Source: Gammaproteobacteria bacterium HGW-Gammaproteobacteria-3 (lineage in GTDB: Bacteria; Pseudomonadota; Gammaproteobacteria; Methylococcales; Methylomonadaceae). From it: a stretch of DNA of 64,000 bases. Shown here one piece after another: positions 1-8,973 of this stretch. Where the stretch lies: assembly GCA_002843155.1 (NCBI GenBank), contig PGZD01000005.1, positions 1 to 64,000 of the forward strand, read 5' to 3'. The notes under the pieces were generated by a model. That model worked only from the letters and a program-made list of their open reading frames with translations, ran no database searches and was not told the origin of the DNA. Position 1 is the stretch's first letter. Each line of letters opens with the position of its first letter. The position numbers were made by a program, and so were the translations under genes.

Positions 1-127
1 AAAAAGAGCCATTGATTTTAAACATCTTTTTTTGCGAAATATCACCAAAAAACTGAATATCAATGACTTAGAGGGGTTTTGGTGACGAAGTTAGGTTAGA
101 GCCCATCAACAAAAAAATATAAAGTGT

Positions 128-898
128 ATGCGTAACGTTAAATTATTTAAATCCGTTGACCACCGTTTTATTTTGCTCAACGAGAGTGAGCCGGGCGAAG
201 AGGACGGCGTTCGATCCAACCAGTATCTGATCACTCATCATAATGACGGCGTGCTGCTCGATCCGGGCGGTTTTGGCGTCATGCCCCGCGTTTTGGCGGA
301 AATGTTGCGCTACGTGGGGCCTGAACAAATTAAAGCCATTTTCCTGTCGCACCAAGATCCCGACATCGTCGGCGGTCTTTCAACCTGGCTGGAGCTGTGT
401 CATTCGCCAGTCTATGTTTCCAGCATCTGGCTGCGTTTTTTGCCTCATTACGGCTTGAAAAACATGGCGCGCTTTATCGGCGTACCCAATGAAGGCATGG
501 ACTGCGAACCCTCTCCCGGCTTTAAACTGAAAATCGTACCTGCACATTTTTTGCATTCCGAAGGCCAGATTAACGTTTACGATCCGATTTCTAAAATCTT
601 GTTCACCGGCGACATCGGCGCGGCCATGCTGCCCATGGAAAAAAACGACGCTTATGTCGACCATTTTGCCGGTCACATCCCCTACATCAAGAGGTTTCAT
701 CGCCGTTATATGTGCTCCAACAAGGCCATACACTGCTGGTTGGCGACTATTGCCGATCTGGATATTGCGATGATTGCCCCGCAACACGGCCCGATTTACC
801 GGGGCGCTGCCGTGCCCGATTTTTTAAACTGGCTCAAAGACCTGCAATGCGGCATCGATATAATGCAGCCGGGCGGACACTTTCCACAGGAAAACTGA
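128..898 (+). CDS. ODP-type diiron metallo-beta-lactamase-fold protein
   Basis: 256-residue protein with a complete metallo-beta-lactamase fold signature. The first metal motif is H75-Q-D77-P-D79 (SHQDPD), followed by H140 and H143 (AHFLHSEG), D162 (GDIG) and H220 (PQHG). The HxDxD variant, in place of the HxHxDH of hydrolases, is what I associate with the flavodiiron/ODP (oxygen-binding diiron) branch, which binds O2 and acts in signalling or chemotaxis. No flavodoxin domain follows, so it is not a full flavodiiron reductase. It ends two bases before the start of a GGDEF/EAL gene, so the pair is almost certainly cotranscribed, suggesting O2 or redox input to c-di-GMP turnover. Cytoplasmic; no signal peptide. 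Fold is certain; oxygen sensing is inferred. Confidence 0.82.
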   Translation: MRNVKLFKSVDHRFILLNESEPGEEDGVRSNQYLITHHNDGVLLDPGGFGVMPRVLAEMLRYVGPEQIKAIFLSHQDPDIVGGLSTWLELCHSPVYVSSIWLRFLPHYGLKNMARFIGVPNEGMDCEPSPGFKLKIVPAHFLHSEGQINVYDPISKILFTGDIGAAMLPMEKNDAYVDHFAGHIPYIKRFHRRYMCSNKAIHCWLATIADLDIAMIAPQHGPIYRGAAVPDFLNWLKDLQCGIDIMQPGGHFPQEN

Positions 899-900
899 GT

Positions 901-3150
901 ATGAGCCATTTATCGCACGACTGCATGGATGCAGGAGGTAGAGCAACGCATGGAGCAGTTGCCGAGCCCAGTCATCTGGAAACTTTACGCTTAAACATTA
1001 TCACTCAGATAGCCGAGATTTTAGAAAATCAAACGCGCAGCCAGCGCTCGGCAATGGATATATCCGAGCTGAACCACAATATGCATCAGGAGATTGTCAG
1101 TAAACTGACGGCGGCTATGTCCATCATGGCGACTGACGATACCGGCGCCATGATTGCGATGATTCCAACCATTACTCATGTCATTAACACCTGCACCCGC
1201 CTAGACAACAGTCTTGACCTGCTTTTCCAACATCGCAGTGAGCAATGGACAGCTAATGATATCCACATCAAAAACCTGTTGATAGGGTTTAATCAAACCT
1301 TGCACGAGCTATCCGCTGTACTGATTGAGAAAGACTTACTGGAGCGGCAAAGCCAGGTGTTGGAACGCATTATCCTGTCGCACGAACACATCTCGCAATG
1401 GAAGGAGTTTGTGCGGGAAATTTTAGTCGATTTTTATGCCATTTTCCCGTTCAGCTTTTTTTACATCGCTTTTGCCGAAGAACATGACTTATCGCTATAT
1501 CTGTATTATCTGGGTCAGTGCTCGGATGAGGTGCGCGCCCAAGCGCGTGGCTTGATGAGCCAGAAAATGCTGAAAAGTATCGGACTACCTCCTGACGCGG
1601 CAGTCGATATTGAAGAGTTTCATATTAATTGCTGCGCTGTTATCAAGCCGAATTTAAACATTAAAATAATTAGCGTGCCCGTGCCCGATCACTCGACTAA
1701 TTTGGCGGGGTTATTAGGGGTCGCTTACGCCGCTGAAAACACTTTATCAGCACAGGAAGCCAGCGTCATCCGCTCGATACTCGCGGTCATGGTGATGGTG
1801 GTAGGTTCCAGCAAGGTGCTGTCGCGTACGCTGCTGGAGCTCGAATACTACGCGGTGCATGATCCCCTGACCGGGCTGCATAACCGCCGCCAGTTTAACG
1901 ATATTTTACAGTACGAAATCGGCCGTTCCGAGCGCCACAAGCATGAATTTAGCCTGCTCATGCTTGATCTCGACGACTTTAAAGATATTAACGATTCCTA
2001 CGGGCACCCCACCGGCGACACTGCATTGTGCTCCATTGCCACCGTGCTGCTTGAACATACCCGCAACGGCGATTTGTGCGCCCGCATCGGCGGCGATGAG
2101 TTTGCCATTATCCTGACCGAAACCGACTCTGCAGGTGCAAAAATAGTCGCCGAAAAGATAGGGGCGGTACTTCGGGAAATGGCCATCACCTCAGCGCAAG
2201 GCAACCGTTTTTATTTGACCGTCTCCATCGGCGTAAGCAGTTATCCGGCCGATGGCCTAAGCGTAGATGCTTTGCTGGAAGGTGTCGATGTCGCCATGTA
2301 CAAAGCCAAGGATATAGGCAAGGATAGCGTCTGTACCTTTGATACCATAGAACAGCACATCAGTGTCCGCGGGACCCGCGATAACGCCGAAAATCTGCGC
2401 GAGGCATTAAAAGAAGGCCGTATTATTCCCTATTATCAGTCGATTGTTGACTGCCAAACCGGCGAGCCGTATGCCTTTGAAACGCTGGCCCGGCTGAGAA
2501 CTCCCGCAGGAGAGACCACTTCGGCGGCGACGTTTATCGAAACCATTGATAAATACGGCATGGCACGGGATCTCGATCTTGCCATGATTAACAACTCGTT
2601 TACCGCTAAACGCGCTGCCATGGATGCCAAGCGCCCGGAAGCCAATGCGAAAATATTCATCAATTTATCGGTGCAGGAAATTCAAGGGCGCGGTATTTTA
2701 GGTTATGCCGAAGAACTTTGCCAAAAACTGGAACTGCCCCCGGAAAGCATCGTCTTTGAATTACTGGAACGCGAAGCCATTGGCGATATGACCAACATGC
2801 GCCGGTTTCTGACCAACCTGCGTCGTAAAGGTTTCGCCTTTGCGCTGGACGATTTCGGCACCGGTTATAACTCGTTTCATTATTTGCGTGAGTTACATTT
2901 TGAATACGTCAAGATTGACGGCGCCTTTGTGCGCAATATACTGAACTCCAAAGTGGATTATGCCTTGGTGCATAACCTGTCCCGGTTGTGTCAGGACATC
3001 AATATTCTGACCATTGCCGAGTTTGTCGAAAATCAGCAAATTTGGGAAGCGCTGAAAGATATAGGTATCAATTACGCTCAAGGCTATCACATCGGCATGC
3101 CACAACCGCAAATGTACGATAGCCGACAATTGCATCCATTCGGCCCTTAG
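901..3150 (+). CDS. GGDEF/EAL bifunctional c-di-GMP enzyme
   Basis: 749 residues from the ATG at 901, two bases after the ODP gene stop. The frame is open further upstream, but that part would overlap the preceding gene. Residues 1-330 are a helical, GAF-like sensory region that I cannot name. The GGDEF domain has an intact GGDEF (about 397-401) preceded by an RxxD inhibitory site (RNGD), so diguanylate cyclase activity is likely. The EAL domain has a variant ETL (about 527-529) but keeps the other hallmarks: INLS, ELLE, DDFGTGY (about 650-656), VKID, an AEFVEN version of AEGVET, and QGY. The metal-binding Glu of EAL is retained, so phosphodiesterase activity is possible. No transmembrane segment is obvious, so any signal is probably cytoplasmic and may come from the ODP protein. 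Confidence 0.9.
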   Translation: MSHLSHDCMDAGGRATHGAVAEPSHLETLRLNIITQIAEILENQTRSQRSAMDISELNHNMHQEIVSKLTAAMSIMATDDTGAMIAMIPTITHVINTCTRLDNSLDLLFQHRSEQWTANDIHIKNLLIGFNQTLHELSAVLIEKDLLERQSQVLERIILSHEHISQWKEFVREILVDFYAIFPFSFFYIAFAEEHDLSLYLYYLGQCSDEVRAQARGLMSQKMLKSIGLPPDAAVDIEEFHINCCAVIKPNLNIKIISVPVPDHSTNLAGLLGVAYAAENTLSAQEASVIRSILAVMVMVVGSSKVLSRTLLELEYYAVHDPLTGLHNRRQFNDILQYEIGRSERHKHEFSLLMLDLDDFKDINDSYGHPTGDTALCSIATVLLEHTRNGDLCARIGGDEFAIILTETDSAGAKIVAEKIGAVLREMAITSAQGNRFYLTVSIGVSSYPADGLSVDALLEGVDVAMYKAKDIGKDSVCTFDTIEQHISVRGTRDNAENLREALKEGRIIPYYQSIVDCQTGEPYAFETLARLRTPAGETTSAATFIETIDKYGMARDLDLAMINNSFTAKRAAMDAKRPEANAKIFINLSVQEIQGRGILGYAEELCQKLELPPESIVFELLEREAIGDMTNMRRFLTNLRRKGFAFALDDFGTGYNSFHYLRELHFEYVKIDGAFVRNILNSKVDYALVHNLSRLCQDINILTIAEFVENQQIWEALKDIGINYAQGYHIGMPQPQMYDSRQLHPFGP

Positions 3151-3289
3151 ATTTTCTGATGGCCTGTGCACCGTCTAATTGGCACCACTGCATAATAAGC
3201 TAAATACTGTTACCGTGCCGGTAATGATCAGACCCTTCAGCTAAAATTAAACTTTTTGACCGCCTACTCACAATGGGGAAACTTCAGTA

Positions 3290-3949
3290 TCATTTTACAA
3301 ACCGCTTATACGCAAAATAAGGCAGGGCACACCCGGCTATTACCGAAAATATTAAAATCAGCCAGGTGGCATTATTCCAATCCACCGGATAACTGTCTGC
3401 CCGCACCGGCGCAGTCAAACCCGGAATGCTCGGCAAATCGGCATCGCCACCCCCGACTTTCAATTGCGCCTTCATGCCTTTTTCCATATGCTGCGGCACT
3501 TCACAATGCACCAGATAGGTTTTTTTTTGTGACGGCATGATCAAGGATGCTTTCAACTCCCCCGGCCCATAAAGTTCCAGGTGGAACATGCCATCCGGGT
3601 ACAAATAACCCGGCAAGCCATGAATCATCAACTGATGCCGTATTTTGTCATCATTGACAAAAGTGATATTAATGCGCGAACAGGGCGCGACATTCCATTC
3701 CTGTTGGTCGAAGGCAAACATTTTGCCATTGAAGCGGCGCGCATATTTGTGCCCGGCACGGATGGTGATATCGACATCGCCGACAAGCTTTGGACAATCG
3801 CGCGGCAGACTGTCGTGGTTGACGTTCATGATCATGCCGGTTTGATTCATCATCATGCCGTCGTGATTCATTGCCGCCAGCGACAATCCGGCCGACCCCG
3901 GCAGCAGCCAGCACACGGCCATTACAAATCTCAGGATAGATCGGTTCAT
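3290..3949 (-). CDS. membrane-anchored cupredoxin-domain protein
   Basis: 219-residue exported protein: signal peptide (about 1-26), a short Met/His-rich stretch (residues 27-46) typical of copper-handling proteins, a cupredoxin domain, and a C-terminal membrane helix (about 195-213) ending in basic residues. Probable type-1 copper ligands are H105 (or H110), C149, H154 and M159, in the plastocyanin-like spacing C-x4-H-x4-M. Its start overlaps the stop of the upstream multicopper oxidase by four bases (ATGA), implying translational coupling. It is probably an electron carrier or copper donor to that oxidase at the periplasmic face. Substrate unknown. Confidence 0.8.
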   Translation of the reverse strand: MNRSILRFVMAVCWLLPGSAGLSLAAMNHDGMMMNQTGMIMNVNHDSLPRDCPKLVGDVDITIRAGHKYARRFNGKMFAFDQQEWNVAPCSRINITFVNDDKIRHQLMIHGLPGYLYPDGMFHLELYGPGELKASLIMPSQKKTYLVHCEVPQHMEKGMKAQLKVGGGDADLPSIPGLTAPVRADSYPVDWNNATWLILIFSVIAGCALPYFAYKRFVK

Positions 3950-5601
3950 TGCCGTTGTTTCCGTTGTCCGACACGCACGATAAAAACAATCAAAGCCAGG
4001 GCCAGGCCCACCGATAAACCAAAACCTATGATGCGCAGATAATCCGGCTGCATCTGTCCTGCTTCGCCTAAAACCCCGGCAAAATCGCCCTCGCCCCAGA
4101 CCGCGTGTTTTTTGGCGTAATAATTTTTATTGAAAACCTGATTGAACAGCTCGGTGTGCAGTTTCGGCATTCCCTGGTCATCGAGTAAAGCCTTATAGGC
4201 CAGAATAGCCATGTTGCCGCCGGGTTCCATGCCATCCGTGGTGGTCGCGGTTTCCACATGATCATGCAGCATCCATAGGCCGGGACCATAACTGTGCAGA
4301 CCGTCATTGGCCGTTTGCAAGGCCAGATCGAGGCGTTGCGAGGGTGCGATAGCGAATACATCCCGAGTCAGTTGCAAACCGCCCGGAGCATCCACACCGT
4401 CATAAGCGGTCACGGTGGCTTTGTGGCCGTGAATATGAATGGCCACGGACGAGCGCTGGGTATTGGCGACGCGCAGTTTGATACGCTCATTTTCGGAGGC
4501 GATGATCATGCTATCGCGCAAGGTGTACGGAAAAGAATGGCCGTTGAGCAGAAAGTAGTTTTCAAACGTTTCGGTGATGTTGTATTCACGGTTCATGCGC
4601 CGGGCAATCAGCCTCGGGTCATTGGCGTCCTGGATAATTTGCGCCAGGCGTTTATCGACCGATTGATAGTGCATGTCGTATTCCTGGCTGTAGTCTTGCT
4701 TTACCGCCACGGAAGGATGGCGCACCCGGCCCGCGCCGATATTGAAAGTTTGCACCCAGTTGTCGGGGCGGTTTTCCTCGACTACAAACAGGCCCTGCAA
4801 ACCCATCATAATGTGTTGCGCGGTTTGCACATGGCAATGGTAGAGCATGGTGCCCGCGTGCCTGGGCTGAATTTCGTAGGTATGGCTTTGGCCGGGCATG
4901 ACCGCGTGTTCTTCGGCGCCGTCATTGTCAAGCCCCGCCGCCGTCATCCAGGGATGATCGACGCCGTGCAGATGCAGCGTATGCGGCAAATAATGCGTGT
5001 TTTCCAGCGTGATATAGACTTTATCCCCTTGCTCCACCCGGATCACCGGCGAAGGCGCGCGCAGTAAAGGATTGGCTTCAGCGGAATTGAAGTTTTTCAG
5101 CGCCATGCCGCGCGATTTCGGGGCGTACACCCACAATCCCGGCTGTATGCCCGGCGCGATAGTAAACGTGTTGATCAAAAACTCACCGTCCGGAGTCGCG
5201 CCGTTCAGTTCAATGACTTCGAGTTTGATGCGAATGACGTCCGGATCGCCGTCGCCGTCGAGATCATTTTCCTTGATCAGCGCGTCTTCGGCCCAATGCG
5301 TCTGCATCAGCGTGTGCATCGAAATATTATTGACGCCCTTGACCGAGGCGGCAATGTCATACGGGTTATCCGGTTCGCAGGCCAGCGACTCTTCGATAGC
5401 CACAGCGTCGATTTGTTGCGCCTTGCGCCACTCGGGATGATCGTTTGGGCAGGGGTTTTCGACGCCGCCCAGCGCCTCGCCATGCTGCGTGGATGGTGGC
5501 TCGATACCGGCCTTTTGAGTAAATTCAGTCGCCAACGGCGAAACGGCCAAAGCGGACAGCGGAATAAGCAAGCTCGACAACATCAGAAAGGCTTTGTTCA
5601 T
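3946..5601 (-). CDS. two-domain multicopper oxidase with C-terminal anchor
   Basis: 551 residues with signal peptide (about 1-19) and a C-terminal membrane helix followed by RVGQRKQRQ. All four His pairs of the trinuclear centre are present: HLH (210-212), HCH (255-257), HIH in the second cupredoxin domain, and HDH near residue 450. The only Cys of a type-1 site is C256 in domain 1; the matching second-domain motif is HDHVE without Cys, so type-1 copper should sit in domain 1 only. The spacing after C256 (His at +7, Met at +9/+10) is unusual. A DLDGDGDPD calcium-type loop occurs at 113-121. Likely copper oxidation or resistance with the coupled cupredoxin downstream. Precise substrate unknown. 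Confidence 0.85.
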   Translation of the reverse strand: MNKAFLMLSSLLIPLSALAVSPLATEFTQKAGIEPPSTQHGEALGGVENPCPNDHPEWRKAQQIDAVAIEESLACEPDNPYDIAASVKGVNNISMHTLMQTHWAEDALIKENDLDGDGDPDVIRIKLEVIELNGATPDGEFLINTFTIAPGIQPGLWVYAPKSRGMALKNFNSAEANPLLRAPSPVIRVEQGDKVYITLENTHYLPHTLHLHGVDHPWMTAAGLDNDGAEEHAVMPGQSHTYEIQPRHAGTMLYHCHVQTAQHIMMGLQGLFVVEENRPDNWVQTFNIGAGRVRHPSVAVKQDYSQEYDMHYQSVDKRLAQIIQDANDPRLIARRMNREYNITETFENYFLLNGHSFPYTLRDSMIIASENERIKLRVANTQRSSVAIHIHGHKATVTAYDGVDAPGGLQLTRDVFAIAPSQRLDLALQTANDGLHSYGPGLWMLHDHVETATTTDGMEPGGNMAILAYKALLDDQGMPKLHTELFNQVFNKNYYAKKHAVWGEGDFAGVLGEAGQMQPDYLRIIGFGLSVGLALALIVFIVRVGQRKQRQ

Positions 5602-5812
5602 AGACTACAGCAGGCAAGAATGGCGCAGTGATGGGTTTGGGCATAGAGTTTGTCAGATTAAGCGCCGCTTTTCAATCACGATAACAGATGCTCTAAGTTT
5701 ATTGCCTGTTTACTGAACGCAAAGAGTCCTCTTATCGGCCTTTCTCAGTTATCATTTATTGGCTATAAAAGCTTGAAATTTTAATTTTTGACATATCTAA
5801 AGGGGTACCTTT

Positions 5813-6244
5813 ATGCTGGAATGGTTTATACTAATCCTTGTCTTTTATAGCCTTTATATCATTATGAAAAAGCCAGCGACTACTCCCAAAAAGCCCGAAC
5901 CTAAAACCGAACCACTTGCTGCACCGGCAGCATCGCCTGTTACACCCGCAGCGCCTAAAGCCACGACCAAAAAATCAAGTCCCGCCCCTAAAAAACCTCA
6001 AGCAACGCCTTCTAAACCAGCCCCGACCAAGCCGGAATTGGCCATACCTGAACGTATCGGTTTAACGGCCGGCAGTATTTGGCATAGCTTGGCTGAAAAT
6101 GGCGCAACACCGGTTGCAAAATTGATTCGTGAGCTTCCGGAAGAAGAAAAAATCATCCAGCGCAGTATCGGTTGGTTAGCCCAGGAAGGAAAAATAACGC
6201 TCACGACTGTTGCCCGGGCTGAAACTATCGCCTTGAAAGACTGA
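5813..6244 (+). CDS. membrane-anchored winged-helix (DUF2582-like) protein
   Basis: 143 residues in three parts. An N-terminal membrane helix (residues 2-18, MLEWFILILVFYSLYIIM) is followed by a Lys/Pro/Ala-rich linker (about 19-78) resembling the tails of histone-like or TonB-like proteins. The C-terminal domain (about 79-143) matches the small winged-helix family with the sequence GSIWHSLAENG and IGWLAQEGKI. The start is the ATG after AAAGGGGTACC. A DNA-binding domain tethered to the membrane through a basic linker would fit a nucleoid-anchoring or one-component sensor role, but nothing in the neighbourhood fixes the function. It stands alone and is followed by a perfect hairpin. Confidence 0.7.
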   Translation: MLEWFILILVFYSLYIIMKKPATTPKKPEPKTEPLAAPAASPVTPAAPKATTKKSSPAPKKPQATPSKPAPTKPELAIPERIGLTAGSIWHSLAENGATPVAKLIRELPEEEKIIQRSIGWLAQEGKITLTTVARAETIALKD

Positions 6245-6268
6245 ATAGTTACGAATTGGTAACTATTC
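6243..6268. repeat. perfect hairpin after the winged-helix gene
   Basis: GAATAGTTAC (6243-6252) and GTAACTATTC (6259-6268) form a perfect 10-bp stem with a 6-nt loop overlapping the stop codon of the upstream gene. No T-run follows, so it is not a classical terminator. A related half-site, GTAGTTACACGAATTG, recurs at about 6406-6421, so this looks like part of a duplicated palindromic repeat. Confidence 0.6.
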
Positions 6269-6442
6269 ACCCCGGGTTTCCGGGCGACGAACGGAGACAG
6301 GCCTTCTTTCGTGGCAAAAACCCCTTTTATCCGGCGCATGGCGTATTTATCCACGCTCTAAAGCCCCGTGCGCGGCAAGCTTTTTTTGCTTTTTTTATGG
6401 GGTGAGTAGTTACACGAATTGTTTTGTATGCCTTTCGCACTT

Positions 6443-6531
6443 CAAATTCCGGCGCCGCTTTAAGGAGGCGCAGGGGTGTCCGGCAAAGGCTGTGCCGGCA
6501 TGGATGCCAGGCGCCCCGGCGCCGGATTTTG
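6443..6531. repeat. GC-rich palindromic repeat (REP/MITE-like)
   Basis: Terminal inverted repeats of 15 bp with one mismatch, CAAATTCCGGCGCCG (6443-6457) and CGGCGCCGGATTTTG (6517-6531), enclose about 59 bp that itself contains GGCGC/GCGCC and GCCGGCA palindromes. It is much richer in GC than the flanks and contains no credible gene. It probably belongs to a dispersed repeat family. Confidence 0.6.
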
Positions 6532-6549
6532 ATCTACGATGAGTAGATA

Positions 6550-6753
6550 CTTCGCGCGGTCATGTTTACGGCTTTTATAACATAAGCTATTTTGTTCGAG
6601 AGCAAGGCGCGAAAACTTAGCACTAGCCAAGCTATGTAACTGTTTTCGCAAAGCGTCGTTCTTGGCTCACGCCCCTTACCTACATCCCTGTAGGCAACGC
6701 CGCTCGCGGACAAAATAGCGAGTAAGCTTACCCGCAAATGTGGCCGCGCGAAG
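6550..6753. mobile_element. 204-bp MITE-like element with 51-bp inverted ends
   Basis: Left arm 6550-6600 and right arm 6703-6753 are imperfect inverted copies of each other: both read CTTCGCGCGG inward and contain GCTATTTTGT near the inner end. The 97-bp interior (6603-6699) is about 86 percent identical by eye to the reverse complement of 40246-40340, so this is a dispersed repeat. It has no transposase and includes a CCTACA/TGTAGG hairpin. It fills the spacer between the winged-helix gene and the 3' end of ftsH. Confidence 0.75.
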
Positions 6754-6832
6754 ATAACTAAACCTCGTGTCAAAAAGAGCCCTCCAACTAAAACACCGCA
6801 GCAGGACTGATAGAGGAGAATGTTGCCGTCAA

Positions 6833-8728
6833 TCAAGTAGCCAGGCCGCCTTGATTGACATTTTTTCCGGGTGCGCCGGGGTCTTCCGGTTTGGTTTCCG
6901 GTGCCGCTGTGACTTCAGGTTCGGGTTCCGGCGGGGCTATTTTGCCGCCGTTCATTAACACATCGATCTGGTGCTTATCGATCGTTTCCCATTGCATCAG
7001 GGCATCGGCCATGTTGTGCAAAATATCCATACGTTCGGTCAGAATGGCCCGCGCTTTTTCATAGTTGCTATTTACCAGGTTACGAATTTCTTCATCGATC
7101 AACTGTGCCATTTGTTCCGACATGGCTTTGGCTTGCGGGCCAAAATAGCCCTGATTTTGACTTTCGCCATAATCCATTGGCCCTAAGCGATCCGAAAGCC
7201 CCCATTTGGTAACCATATTTCTCGCCAACTGAGTCGCTCGCTCGATGTCATTCGAAGCACCCGTGGTGACTTTGTTTTTACCGTAGATGATTTCTTCGGC
7301 AATCCGGCCACCGAATAAACTGGCAATCTGGCTTTCGAGTTTGTCACGGCTGGCGCTGTAGGTATCGCGCTCGGGCAGGAACATGGTGATCCCCAAAGCG
7401 CCGCCTCGGGGCATGATGCTGACCTTATAGACCGGGTCGTGTTCAGGTACAATCCGTCCGACAATCGCGTGTCCGGCTTCGTGATAAGCCGTCATCAATT
7501 TATCTTCTTCGCGCATCATCATGCTGCGCCGTTCCGCGCCCATGATCATTTTGTCGCGCGCTTTATCCAGATCGTCCATATTGACTTCGCGTTTGTTTTT
7601 ACGCGCCGCTAACAAAGCCGCTTCATTGATCAAATTGGCGAGATCCGCGCCGGAAAAACCCGGCGTGCCGCGCGCCAGATCTTTAATGCTGATATCTTTG
7701 GCTTGAGGAACTTTTTTAATATGGACATTCAGTATTTGCTCCCGGCCTTTGATATCGGGCAAGCTCACCGTAACCTGACGATCAAAACGTCCCGGCCGCA
7801 GCAGCGCCTTATCGAGCACGTCGGCCCGGTTAGTCGCAGCGATCACGATAATCCCTTCATTGCCGGCAAAACCATCCATTTCAACCAGTAACTGGTTTAG
7901 GGTTTGTTCGCGCTCGTCATTGCCGCCGCCGCCCATGCCGGTACCCCGATGGCGGCCGACTGCATCAATTTCATCGATGAAAATAATGCACGGGGCGCGT
8001 TTTTTGGCCTGTTCAAACATATCCCGCACCCGCGAGGCGCCGACACCGACAAACATTTCAACGAAATCGGAACCGGAAATGGAGAAAAAAGGCACGCCCG
8101 CTTCACCCGCGATGGCGCGCGCCAATAAGGTCTTACCGGTTCCGGGAGGGCCTACCATCAAGACACCGCGAGGAATCTGACCGCCTAAAAACTCATATTT
8201 TGCGGGATCTTTTAAAAAATCGACCATTTCCACAACATCTTCCTTGGCTTCCTCAACACCGGCGACATCGGCGAATTTGACTTTGATCTGATTTTCTTCC
8301 ATCAACTTGGCTTTGCTTTTACCGAAATTCATTTGGCCACCGGCCCCACCTTGCTGTTTGCGGAAAAAGTAAACCCATACCGCAATCAGCAACAACATCG
8401 GCGCCCAGGAAATAAAAATCTGCATCAGCATGGATTGCTTTTGCGGGGTCGTCACTTTGATTTTGACGTTATTCGCCAAAAGCTCGTCTATCATTTTGGA
8501 GTCATTGGGATTGTAGGTGACAAAACGCTCGCCATTACGCCTGCGCCCTTGCACTTCATTACCGTCGATGATGACCTCAGCTATCGCGCCACCGCGAATA
8601 TCCTCGATAAAATCCGAATATGACAGCGAATAATTACTGTCATTTTGCGGATTCATACGGGAAAATGCCGAAAACAGAGCCAAACCTACAACAATCCAGA
8701 TGACAAATTTAAGTACATTGGATTTCAT
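6833..8728 (-). CDS. ftsH: ATP-dependent zinc metalloprotease FtsH
   Basis: 631 residues, close to the usual 640. Two N-terminal membrane helices (about 5-22 and 105-123) flank a short periplasmic domain. The AAA ATPase has Walker A GPPGTGKT, Walker B IIFIDEID and the second region of homology [21 protein letters not shown]. The protease carries HEAGH and the later Glu/Asp zinc ligand region. It degrades membrane proteins and short-lived regulators at the inner membrane as a hexamer. A good AAGGAG precedes the ATG. It is monocistronic here, without the usual rlmE or folP neighbours, so it may be a second copy. Confidence 0.97.
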   Translation of the reverse strand: MKSNVLKFVIWIVVGLALFSAFSRMNPQNDSNYSLSYSDFIEDIRGGAIAEVIIDGNEVQGRRRNGERFVTYNPNDSKMIDELLANNVKIKVTTPQKQSMLMQIFISWAPMLLLIAVWVYFFRKQQGGAGGQMNFGKSKAKLMEENQIKVKFADVAGVEEAKEDVVEMVDFLKDPAKYEFLGGQIPRGVLMVGPPGTGKTLLARAIAGEAGVPFFSISGSDFVEMFVGVGASRVRDMFEQAKKRAPCIIFIDEIDAVGRHRGTGMGGGGNDEREQTLNQLLVEMDGFAGNEGIIVIAATNRADVLDKALLRPGRFDRQVTVSLPDIKGREQILNVHIKKVPQAKDISIKDLARGTPGFSGADLANLINEAALLAARKNKREVNMDDLDKARDKMIMGAERRSMMMREEDKLMTAYHEAGHAIVGRIVPEHDPVYKVSIMPRGGALGITMFLPERDTYSASRDKLESQIASLFGGRIAEEIIYGKNKVTTGASNDIERATQLARNMVTKWGLSDRLGPMDYGESQNQGYFGPQAKAMSEQMAQLIDEEIRNLVNSNYEKARAILTERMDILHNMADALMQWETIDKHQIDVLMNGGKIAPPEPEPEVTAAPETKPEDPGAPGKNVNQGGLAT

Positions 8729-8973
8729 AAAAACTTCTCCTTAATCTCATGGATACACGAGCCTAACATTATTTCTTCGAACAATATCTGAAGAAAACTG
8801 ATTTCGCTTCTTAAAGCATCGTGTCATGGGTATTTCCAAAACAAGCCGGGCAACACCTGACTTCTGATGAAAACGTAAAATCTTGCTCTTTTAACCGACC
8901 GAAGCTGAACTTAAGATACCGGTTTTTTGAGTTTTGGCAAATCAACAAAATCTGTTTGTTCATTGCTGCCCTT

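Noticed and set aside
712-900. Extended N-terminus of the GGDEF/EAL protein
   Set aside because: Overlaps the ODP gene in another frame; the ATG at 901 follows its stop directly.
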